Origin: Sabellastarte sp. h YS-2021
Lineage: Eukaryota > Annelida > Polychaeta > Sabellida > Sabellidae
DNA: 64,000 bases
Assembly: GCA_964017235.1 (NCBI GenBank)
Contig: OZ024929.1
Coordinates: 165,711,609-165,775,608, forward strand
Direction of reading: 5' to 3'
Both the position numbers and the translations under genes were made by a program. Positions 12,201-24,200 of this stretch are shown piece by piece (position 1 is the stretch's first letter; every line of letters begins with the position of its first letter). Under the pieces are notes generated by a model, which was not told the DNA's origin, searched no databases, and saw only the letters and a list, made by a program, of their open reading frames with translations.

Positions 12201-15200
12201 GAGAGAGCAAAACGCTCGACTCCATGTGACCAGTCTCTCAAGTGATATAAAGTATTGTAAGGAAGACAAATAAAACCAAACATGTAAAGTAATCTTCATA
12301 GAAATATCAAGTAGAAAGCTAAAGTCATTAAAAATACATTGAAATGGGACCTCTGAAAAATCATGATTTTTTATGTCGTCACTCTGCGGCGTGGGCGTCC
12401 GCATCCGCGTGAACAACTTCTCCTCCAAAACTACAAGGCCTAGAGACGTGCTGTTTTTTTTTAAAAGATACCTTATCTATCGAGGATGAAAAATTGTTCA
12501 AGGCATGCAAATCTGTCTGTTCGTCTGTTTGCTAGAGACATTACAAGGGGGGTACCCCCACCAAAAGTGTGAAAATTTCAACACTTAATCACAATTTTCT
12601 CAGTGACTATTGCAGGGATTTCTCTCATATCTTGCATATATGTACTAGGCCACAGGTAGATTCTCTTGTGTGAGTATGAGACCTGGATCTGTCTTACTTT
12701 TTTTTTAATAAATTTTTTTAATAATTTTTAATGCATTAAAATTCATGAAATCATGCACAAAATCATTTATAACTTGAAAAGTGTTGCATTTAGAGATTTT
12801 GTTAAAATATGTTATTCAGCTACTTTTTTCATAGCTACAATATGGTGAGTAAGTTGGGTGCCTGTCTCAATAGCTAAGTGAGTAATAGCTACTTTTGGGC
12901 TTTTCAGTAACTTCCATCATGAGTAAAATCACTTGTAACTTAAAAACTATTGCATTTAGAGAATTTCGTATAAATATGTTATTCAGCTACTTTTGGGTCA
13001 GCTATAACATAGTAAAATTTTAGACCTGTAGCTCATGGCATAGCTGAGTAATAGCTACTTTTAGGTTATCACTGTTGAGTAAATCGCTTATAACTTCAAA
13101 AATATTGCATTTAGAGAATTTCGTATAAATATGTTATTCAGCTACTTTTGGGTCAGCTATAACATAGTAAAATTTCAGACCTGTAGCTCATGGCATAGCT
13201 GAGTAATAGCTACTTTTAGGTTATCACTGTTGAGTAAATCGCTTATAACTTGGAAACTATTGCATTTACAGTATTTTGTTGCATATATTATTCACCTATT
13301 TTGGGATCAGCTATAACATAGTGAAGTTTCAGATCTGTGGCTCATTGCATAGCTGAGTAATAGCTACTTTGAAGTTCTCACTATTGAGTAAATCACTTGT
13401 AACTTAAAACCTATTGGATTTAGAGAATTTCGTATAAATATGTTATTCAGCTACTTTTGGGCCAGCTATAACATAGTGAAATTTCAGATCTGTAGGTCAT
13501 GGCATAGCTGAGTAATAGCTACTTTAAAGTTCTCACTATTGAGTAAATCAGTTGTAATTGGAAAACTATTGCATTTAGAGAATTTCGTATAAATATGTTA
13601 TTCAGCTACTTTTGGGTCAGCTATAACATAGTAAAATTTCAGACCTGTAGCTCATGGCATAGCTGAGAAATAGCTACTTTTAGGTCATCACTATTGAGTA
13701 AATCAGTTGTAACTTCAAAACTATTGCATTTACAGTATTTTGCTTAAATATGTTGTTCACCTACTTTTGGGTCAGCTATAACATAGTGAAATTTCAGACC
13801 TGTAGCTCATTGCATAGCTGAGTAATAACTACTTTGAGGTCATCACTATTGAGTAAATCAGTTGTAATTGCAAAACTATTGCATTTAGAGAATTTAGTAT
13901 AAATATGTTATTCAGCTACTTTTGGGTCAGCTATAACATAGTAAAATTTCAGACCTGTAGCTCATGGCATAGCTGAGTAATAGCTACTTTTAGGTCATCA
14001 CTATTGAGTAAATCAGTTGTAACTTGAAAACTATTGCATGTACAGTATTTTGCTTAAATATGTTGTTCACCTACTTTTGGGTTAGCTATAACATAGTAAA
14101 ATTTCAGACCTGTAGCTCATGGCATAGCTGAGTAATAGCTACTTTGAGGTTATCACTGTTGAGTAAATTGCTTATAACTTGGAAATTATTGCATTTAGAG
14201 TATTTTGTTTCAATATGTTATTCACCTATTTTGGGGTCAGCTATAACATAGTGAAGTTCCAGACCTGTGACTCATTGCATAGCTGAGTAATAGCTACTTT
14301 GAAGTTCTCAATGTTGAGTAAATCACTTATAATTTGAAAACTATTGCATTTAGAGAATTTCATTAGTGGTGTCAAGGCATCACGCCTGTCAGTCCCCACC
14401 TCAGGGAGAAGATTCGGAGCAGTGTGACTGGGGCTTAAGTAATGCCCTCTGACCTTAATGACTGTATCCATGGTAAATGCCAGGTCATCCAATGGCTAGT
14501 GGCCTCCTATTATTATAGGGCTCAAAGTGGAGGGAAACTGCCACTTTTAAAACTGAACTTGATGGAAGTAGAAGGATAATTTCGAATTTGAACATGAACT
14601 TTGTTATGAATCTGCCGATTATTTTATTTTTATGTGTTGTGCATTTTAGTTGATTTTAATTGATTAAACGGTCATTTAGTGTTTTACAGAATATCTTATT
14701 TACACCTTCACCACTGGAACTCTGCGTTTGCTATCTGCTGAACTTTGTGACTATATATGCTGATGCTGTTTGCAGTTATTTCTTTGACAACCTCATGCTT
14801 GTTTTGGCTTGTATAAACCCACTAAAAGGGATGGTCTAACCTATTTTTTCTTTTGATTGTCATCCATTTTATGCTAGCCATTACGGCCTGAGATTGTCAA
14901 GGAATACGGGGGATACCCATCTGTCTAGCGTATTTTTCAGAAAATTATAAAATGACTAAGCCAAAGGCAAAAAATAAGAACTATTGTTCTGCATGTCATG
15001 AAAAACACATCCCTCCCACAGGGAAAAAATGTCAATTGAAAAAACAACCAGAAATGGAACTTGCAAGTGTGAATGGTGCCCAGCTGAGGTCTAATGCCAG
15101 TGATAGTGATGTGCCGGACTCGGGGGTGGGGGCTTTCAATGTTAACATGAGTGCCATGAAAACTAAAAAGCAGAAGGACTGCTCTGTTAGGAAGGTGGTA

Positions 15201-18200
15201 GTTGCAGGTCGTGCCACATCAAGTGATGAAGATGCAGAAACATCAGAAGACGAACAGCACTCATCTGGTGGTCTGCAAGCCCTCATTCTCCAGCAACTCC
15301 AGCGAGTAGCTTCACGGTTGGATGCAGTAGAAGACAGACTGGAAGATCACAGCCAGGGCAGAACTACAAGCAAGGACAGTACCAAGTTAAGTACTTCTCA
15401 GAGTGTAGTTAAAAATAAACAGAAAAGTAACAAAAGTAGTAAAAGTAAGGTGAAACATGTAGTGTCCGAGTCGTCATCAGATGACGAAAGTTTACCATCT
15501 TTGTCTGTGTTAAGGTCATCTCGTGATATCCAAAGGGCTGTTGATAAAAGATTGGCTGAAATCGAAAATATCTCACATGATCAAGGTTGAAGTCTCGGTT
15601 TCCAAGAAGGTTGCATGGCCCTATGACAATGTATTAGGCGGAAATACCAGACAAAGGGTCACATACGACCAGTTATCACTAACTCAGTTTATACAGGGTT
15701 TTGCTAGAAACATGATTGATGAGAAAGACAGTGACATAAGAGAGCACATGTTGTGGTACCTCCATTATCTCATGGAGGATGCCACTGATTTTACGTGGAG
15801 TAGTGCTAAAGCTGCCCATGCTGTGCTCCTCTGCGAGATGGAGAGGGGCACAGTATGTTGGTCTGATACAAACCGAATAGACCGGATCCGTCGCGCCCAT
15901 GCCCAAAAACACACCCATTCTGGCAGGCAAAATTGGGTTAAAAAGGATTTCGACCCCAATAAACCATGGTTCTGTAAGCTATATCAAACAGGTTTATGTC
16001 AATATACAAAGGATCATGAATTTGCAGGAAAAATCCAAAAACATATTTGTGCAAATTGTCTGAGTCTAGGAAAAATCGCTGGTCACCCTCAAAAGGAATG
16101 TCATGCGACAAAACGACAGCCAAAAAACGAAGGGGGAGCTGCTCAGCAGTAGCAAATAGTGTGAGCAGCTCAGATCAGAACAGTGGTGATATAGTTGCTG
16201 TAAATAATAATGTGCAAAGTTTTAGTTCTGACGCTGTGCGTCATAATGTATGTGTAAATTCAGAGCAGTTTGACGGCTCACAGACTTGTACCAAACATAA
16301 ATTTCAAGATTGTAGAGGTGTTTCTTACAACCAGGTTCGAACCAGGATCTTTTATAACTCTGTTATGGATAAAAGGCAAGTCCAGGGCCTGTTGGCCCGA
16401 GGTAGTAAGGCCTGCCGGGTAACTAGTCACCTAGATTGTCAGTCATGCTACAGATCCAACTGAATGTACCATTGTTGAGAGCACTGATCGGGTCAGTGCG
16501 AATGGTGCCTTACATGGTTTTCCCACTCCACATAATGAAAACCCACACTCTTTTGTTGAAGCAAACAGTCGTGTCCACACCTCTGGGGATAACAATGGGG
16601 CCCCAATTAATAAGTCTGTCAGCACTTGTGATAACAAAGGGGTTAAATCTTGTAATCAGTCATTGAATGACCGAAAGTGTCATAACTCACCAGGTGTTAG
16701 TCATTCACACAATGGTACAATGTGGGGTGCGAAATCCAGGGTGCCAAAGTCCATTGATAGTAGCGTTCATGAAAGTGACACTGTAAAACATAGTACTTTT
16801 GTCAATAATGACAATGATTACCCAATGTCAAGTGAAAACTATGGTCCATATGCCCTGATTTATGATGTTAATACTGATCAAAATGGATTTGGTGCTGAGT
16901 TGTCCAACGCGTTGTTTTTTAAAAATGGTTGGAAAAAACATGAACAATACTTGAAAGAAAATTGTTCTGATTTTAATCTGTGGAGTACACAAACAGACTA
17001 TCAATTTGGGTTCGTGCCTCTGAGTAATTTGGTATTACCTAACAACCCAGGTCATATTGGTGATAGGGTCGATGATCCCATTCAACAGCATTTTCGGGTC
17101 AAGGCCACTGGTATCCCGAATTTTTTGGGAGCAAGAATCCCAGTCAAGTCTCAGCTGAATGTGGAAGAGTGGCAAAAAATTTTAGTGAATTACTGGGACA
17201 AGCAACTCATACACTTAATACAATTCGGCTTCCCTCTGGATTTTAATAGGGCTTCTACCTTGACTCATGGCGATGAAAATCACTCTTCAGCCAATGACCA
17301 CCCAATCGATATTCAGACTTATCTGCAAGAAGAAATTGAACATGGGGCCATCATTGGCCCATATGAGTGTAGCCCTATACCAAATTGTCACATATCCCCG
17401 TTCATGACAAGGGAGAAACCAAATGCTCCCAATAGACGAGTGATTATTGACTTGTCATGGCCAAAGGATAATTCGGTCAATGCTGGGGTAGATAAAGATT
17501 CGTACCTGGGTTCGGAATTCAGTCTGACGTTCCCCACCATTGATGATATCACCAGTGAGCTAGTAAAGCTGGGACCTGGGTGTCATATCTACAAAGTCGA
17601 TATCAGTAGGGCGTTTCGCCATTTGAAGATAGACCCCCTTGATTATGACCTCTTGGGTTTACGTTGGGACGCAACGTTCATTGATACGTGCCTGCCCTTC
17701 GGGAGCAGACACGGAAGCCTGCTTGCGTAACGTCCTTGAACGCCTGGGTTTAACCATCAGTGAGAAAAAGCTAGTTCCTCCAACAACGCAGGCGGTTTGC
17801 CTAGGTATCCTCATTGACACAGTTAATGGTACGGTATCCATACCAGAAGAAAAATTGCGTCAAATCAAACGCAGCGTCATTGAGTGGCAACAGAAATGCG
17901 TCCGTCCGGCCAGACTATTCTTGGACAGGATGCTGGATCTATTGCGTCAGAATTATGACGCCTCTTCCATCAAGCTCACCCAGCCCTTCAAACGTGATCT
18001 CAGGTGGTTTACCAGGTTTCTGGAGAACTATAATGGCGTTTCTATGTACACACACAGGAAAATTGACCACGTGGTCAAACTCGACGCATGTCGTGACGGT
18101 TTAGGCGCAGTCTGGAAAAATTATGTGTATCACTTACCCATCCCCAGTCATTATTTGAACCTCACCATTGTGCATCTGGAAATGATTAACATTCTAGTGG

Positions 18201-21200
18201 CAATTAAAGCTTTTGGCCCATTTTGGGCTCAGAAAAAAGTGTTGGTCAAGTGTGACAACCAGGCTGTAGTTTCAGTGCTTAGACACAGTAGAACTAAAGA
18301 TGCTTTTCTGGCTGCTTGTGCCAGAAATATATGGCTTCTGGCTGCCTGGTATGACCTAGAAATGAACTACGTCCATATTAAAGGCAAGGAGAATATTGTA
18401 GCTGACTTATTGTCCAGGTGGAGGAATACCCCAAATGACATCCTTAAGTTGCATTCACACATAGCTGACCCTCTGTGGTTACAGGTCCCAGGTGAATTTT
18501 TAGACCTGGATAATGAAATATAAGTAAAATCTGTAGGCGCATATCCTATCATGTTGTACACCTAGGCATAATCACATATTAGATACTCAGATGCTGCACT
18601 TTGTTTTGTAGAGCCAGTACTGGAGAGGTTGGCTGTGGGAGTCAAAAGACGTCTGGCTTCTGCCCTCAGACCTAAAACAGAGAGCTGCTATGCTTCATTG
18701 TTCAGGTCCTTTGTGGCCTTTTGTGTCTGTGTTAAATTAGATATCTCGCAATTGAATGTAATGCATGTGTTGTCTTATTTGGAGTACTTAATCACACAAA
18801 AAGTAACTGCTAACATGTTGGCCAATCATGTCTCCGCTTGTAGGGCCAAATTTATCATGAATGGTTTGCAGTTTGAGCTTTGGGATCACCCCAACGTGCG
18901 TTATCTTTTACGCTCAGTAAGAATTAACAGGCCTATCATGGTTACAAAGAAGCATGTCATTGATCTCAGTACCCTTCATCAAATGGTAGCCCTTTGTGAA
19001 GATATGTACCTTGGACAAATATTTAAAGCTGTTTTTTTATTAGCCTTTTTTGGCTTCCTTAGGTTGTCCAACATCGCCCCTCATTCCCTCAGTTCATTTG
19101 ACCCTTCTAGACATTTATGTGCTGGTGATCTCATTTTTGGCCAACAGTTTCTGAAGGTCATATTGAAATGGACAAAAACCATTCAAGGTAGGGATAAGGT
19201 CCATTTACTCACCTTGCCAAAAGTAAAGGGTTCGAACTTATGTCCTTATCAGGCATGTAAACAAGCCTTAAAGCTGTACCAACCATCGTCCAATCAACCA
19301 CTGTTTCAGTTTTACAGCAATAACCAATGGATTGTCCTCACTGATACCAGGATACGTAAATTTTTGGCCAGAATCAACATTAAACTAGGTCTTCCCAGAA
19401 ATTACTATACCTTCCATGCCTTCAGGAGGTCTGGTGCTACATTAGCTTACAACTCGAAAGTACCCATTCCCCAGATCAAGGACCACGGGTCCTGGTCTTC
19501 TGATTGCGTTTGGACCTACATCCAAAAGGACCACACCAATGGTGAACATATTGCCTCTATATTTGCTCACTTAATACGATAATGTTGCCTACTTGTTGGG
19601 CTTTGAGGGTTTTCTTTTATATAAGTATAAATATGGTAAGTTTGGCATTAAAACTTAAGCCTACTGCTTAATATTCAGTTTACATAAAACATTTGGGTAA
19701 AAGGGGGGGGGGACCCTTACATTGCCTTGTCTTAATCTCGGTTTAAAGGTGAGGTCTTCCTGACCTCAAACTTAAACTGATTTTCTGATGGGTCAATCTC
19801 ACTTTACGTTGAAACTTAAAGTTTTGTTCATAAATTTATGTTCAGTAATCCATCTCTTTGTAGAGTCATTGATGTTTGTGTATCTTGTATTTAGTATAAC
19901 TTAACCATCACTGCCTATTTTACATTAGTTGTGTATTGCAAAGCTAGCATAACATTCTTAGAATAATTTACTGAAGCCTGTCTGTAAAGTTAGTGACTGT
20001 TTGTCACTCAGTGCATGGACTGGACACTTACATCTATTGGCTTCAATTTTCTAATTAGTAGTCTTATTTACTCCTTTTTACATTTATTTATGTATTGTAA
20101 ACATATAAATTACTTGTTATGTATAAATAAACCACATGCTCCGCCTTGTGTTTCTCACTGGGGTAGGGGGACTGTAGTATAAATATGTTATTCAGCTACT
20201 TTTGGGTCAGCTATAACATAGTAAAATTTCAGACCTGTAGCTCATGGCATAGCTGAGTAATAGCTACTTTTAGGTCATCACTGTTGAGTAAATCAGTTGT
20301 AACTTGAAAACTATTGCATGTACAGTATTTTGCTTAAATATGTTGTTCACCTACTTTTGGGTCAGCTATAGCATAGTGAAGTTCCAGACCTGTAGCTCAT
20401 GGCACAACTGAGCAATAGCTATTCTCAGGCACTGACTGTTGAGTAAATCGGCTATAACTTGAAAAATATTGCATTTGGAGTATTTTGTTAAAATATATTG
20501 TTCACCTACTTTTGGGTTAGCTATAACATAGTGAAATTACAGACCTATAGCTCGTGGCATAGCGGAGCAATAGCTATTTTCAGGTTCTCACTATTGAGTA
20601 AATCAGTTGTAACTTGAAAACTATTGCATTTACAGTATTTTGCTTAAATATGTTGTTCACCTACTTTTAGGTCAGCTATAACAGAGCAAAAATTCAGACA
20701 TGTAGCTCATGGCATAGCTGAGTAATAGTTACTTTGAGGTTCTCACTCTTGAGTAAATCAGTTGTAACTTGAAAACTATTACATTTAGAGTATTTTGTTA
20801 AATATGTTATTCACAGACGTTTTGGTCAGCTATAACATAGTGAAATTGCAGACCTCTATGTCATGGCATAGCTGAGCAAAGCTTCTTTCAGGTTCTCACT
20901 GTTGAGTAAATCATTGTATCCAACCTGTAGGAAATCATGGGCTGGGAATCTGTTAATATGGTCCGATTTGACCTTGGAACCCTCCTTCAAGGTCAAATAA
21001 GGATAGCCAAACATAAAAGTGCTTATAACTCGCTTATTATTGGTCCTAGAGGTTTGGAATGAAAACCAACCTATAGAAAATCATGAGCTGGGAATTTTTT
21101 GGTGTGGTCGGATTTCACCTTGGACCCCTCCTTCAAGGTCAAATGAGGATAGCCAAACTTAAAAGTGCTTATAACTCACTTATTATTGGTCCTAGAGGTT

Positions 21201-24200
21201 TGGAATGGAAAACCAACCTATAGAAAATCATGGGCTGGGAATCTTTTGGTGTGGTCGGATTTCACCTTAGACCCCTCCTTCCAGGTCAAACGAAGATAGC
21301 CAAACTTAAAGTGCTTATAACTCGCGTATTATTGGTCTTGGAGGTTTGGGATGGTAAACCAACATATAGGAAATCATGGGCTGGGATTCTTTTGGTGTGG
21401 TCAGATTTGACCTGGGACCCCTCCTTCAAGGTCAATTGAGGATAGCCAAACTTACAATTGCTTATAACTCGCTTATTATTGGTCCTACAGGTTTGGGATG
21501 GTAAACAAGCTACAGGAAATCATGGGCTGGGAATTTTTTTGTGTGGTCGGATTTGACCTTAGACCCCTCCGTCAAGGTCAAACAAGGATAGCCAAACTTA
21601 AAAAGTGCCTATGACTCACTTATTATTGGTCCGACAGGTTTGGAATGGTAAACCATCCTAAATTCTTTGGCTGGGAATCTTTTGGTATGGTCAGATTTGA
21701 CCTTTGGATCCCTTCTTCATGGTCGAACGAGGATATTGCATTTATAGTATTTCTTTAAATATTTTTAACCTACTTTTTACACTTAAACAATTACCTTGTT
21801 ACTTTATTTCATAATACCATTTGCAGGGCACAACTTTTTTGTCCTTTTCTTCTGTCAGCTTCGGAATATCTTTCGAACATGCTGTTCAGTTACCATTTAC
21901 TGTATTTCTGTACAGCCCTTTTCCTGATATTTATGCTTTCCTCTCATTATCACCATCAGAAATCAAAAACATTCAGTCAGCTGACACAGTGCCCATTCAC
22001 GGGCACTCTCCTCTTGTTTTTTTTGTATCCAAAATAAGATCCAGATCTTTCTTTTAGTAACTTCTTCCTTCAGTCAGGTTCTACCCACAAATTTTTAAAT
22101 AAAGATCTGTTCATTAGTTTTGGAGTAATCTAAACACACACACACCCACCCACCCCCAGACAACCTCCCCCCCCCCCAAAAAAAAAAAAAAAAAAAAAAA
22201 AACCAGACAAATAGACAATTAAACAATCAGCACACAAAAACTTAGACTGCTGGTGGAGGTAAAAATATTGCTTAAAGGTCACTTCTTGATGAAAATCACG
22301 CATGGTAATTTTTTGTAATGGACTGTCAAGGAATTGAAAGAAAAAAAAGAGAAAATAAAACAGAAATAGTAATTAATAAAAATGATGAATATACCATCTC
22401 CCTCTTTATTATGTTTATGTCAATTTCAAGACATAAAATGAGAAGAAATATTTTTACTTAAATACAGCAAGTATCACGAGCTATGTTTGTGACATCACAA
22501 TGACAATTGCATTGTGACATCAATGAGTAATGACATCATCAGAAAGGAAAGTATTGATTTTTTACGTATGTGATGAAGAGAAGCAATTTCACTGTGTATT
22601 CCCAATTAAAAATGAGAAAAACTCTCTCCTGGCTTTAATTTTCAAACAAATTACACCAAATTTGGAAGAATTCATCTGTACCCCATGAAATACCTTCCCA
22701 CCAAATTTGAGATTGATTGATGTTATAGTTTTTGAGTTATAAGGGTAAAAAGGTGCACAGACAAAGAAGCAGATTTCACTGTAAAAGCCCAATTAAAAAT
22801 ACGAAAAACTCTCTCCTGGCTTTAATTTTCACACAAATTACACCAAATTTGGAAGAATTTGTCTGTACCCCATAAAATACACGCCCACCAAATTTGAGCT
22901 CGATTGGTGTTATAGTTTTTGAGTTATAAGGGCGAAACGGTGCACAGACAGACAGACAGACAGACGGACAGACAGAAACAAACTGATCACAATAACCCTC
23001 TCCTATCGTCGAGCGTTAATTATTATTTCTGTTTTATTTTCTCTTTTTTCTTTCAATTCCTTGACAGTCCATCACAAAAAAAATACCATGCATGATTTTC
23101 AACAAGAAGTGACCTTTAAGCAATATTTTTACTTCCACCAGCAGTTTATATTTTTGCGTGCTAATTGTTTTAATTGTCTTTTTTTGTGTGTGTGTGTGGG
23201 GGGGTGGTGCGTGGGTGTGTGTGTTTAGATTACTCCAAAACTAATGAACAGATCTTAATTTAAAAATTTGTGGGTAGGACCTGACTGAAGGAAGAAGTTA
23301 CTAAAAGAAAGATCTGGATCTTATTTTGGATACAAAAAAAATTATAATTTTTCAGAGGTCCCATTTCAATGTATTTGACTTTAGCTTTCTACTTGATGTT
23401 TCTATGAAGATTAATTTACATATTTGGTTTTATTTTATTGTCTTCCTTACAATATTTTATATCACTTGAGAGACTGGTCACATAGAGTCGAGCGTTTTGC
23501 TCTCTCTGAGTGCATCTTGTTTTGCCCTGTATCACATCTGAGATCAAAATTTAAGTGAAAGTGAGAGACACAAGACATAATGTTCACACTATTTACAGGA
23601 GTGGCTTTCAGTTTTGAGAAGAACAACAGTAACATGATGTCGCTGATGACCACAGGCACACTGTCCACCACCGTCGGGTGGGGAGTGGACAACAATGGCA
23701 TGGTGTTGGTACCTCCTACAAAAGGAAAGACTGAGAACATATACAGGTAAATATTTGAACAGTCATCAGAAGCATTTTACAGGGGAAAGTGTAAGCAAAA
23801 TGAAGACTGAAAACATGGTCAGGTAAACATATAAGCAATCAATGGAGTTATGTACACCTGAAAAAGCATAAACAAGCCAACAAAAATATATCAGTTACAG
23901 GAACATTACAAAGTAAATTTTTATTGCGTAAAATAGCCTTACCTTATCCTCACAAATGTTTATTTGGTTTTGTGGAGGCAAAACTCGGCGACCAACAAGA
24001 ATATTTAAAAATTTATTCTTGTTCGAGAGGTGAACCCCGTAGCTACTAGTGCTGCGCCGATTAGTGGTCCATTCGATGCATTGATCGATGACAGCATCAC
24101 TTTCGATGCATCGATAAAAAAAACGAAATTCGGAAAGCCGAAAAAGGGTTGAGGTCTAGTATGTTTCCAGTCGAACCAAACGAAAGAGGAAGTGATTTTC

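Larger units (their letters stand above)
14362..20176 (+). mobile_element. tyrosine-recombinase retrotransposon 2 (DIRS/Ngaro order)
   Basis: A 5.8 kb element inserted cleanly inside one 155-bp unit: the unit stops at GAATTTC and resumes at GTATAAATATG with no target duplication, as expected for tyrosine-recombinase integration. Parts in order are gag-like with a Cys/His finger, RT-RNase H, and tyrosine recombinase. No DIRS-type inverted ends or internal complementary region were found, so a Ngaro-like group (split direct repeats) is more likely, but I did not find those repeats either. It looks nearly whole, with about two breaks, and is moderately young. Confidence 0.85.
12366..22016 (+). 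mobile_element. minisatellite element C, copy 1, split by a YR retrotransposon
   Basis: The 5' part (CACTCTGCGG, then GTGAACAACTTCTCC and ACTACAAGGCCTAGAGAC) matches the start of the copy at 57085-58484. A 155-bp tandem array follows, interrupted at 14362-20176 by a retrotransposon and resuming at 20177. It then switches to a 147-bp array (20930-21745). The 3' end has GTCAGCTGACACAG and a hairpin, GTGCCC 21989-21994 with GGGCAC 22001-22006, ending CTTG before T. The layout is Helitron/Helentron-like and non-autonomous; the exact class is inferred. Confidence 0.6.

Noticed and set aside
12900-14361. Regular direct repeats that might suggest a CRISPR array
   Set aside because: Units are head-to-tail 155-bp minisatellites without variable spacers, in an animal intron.
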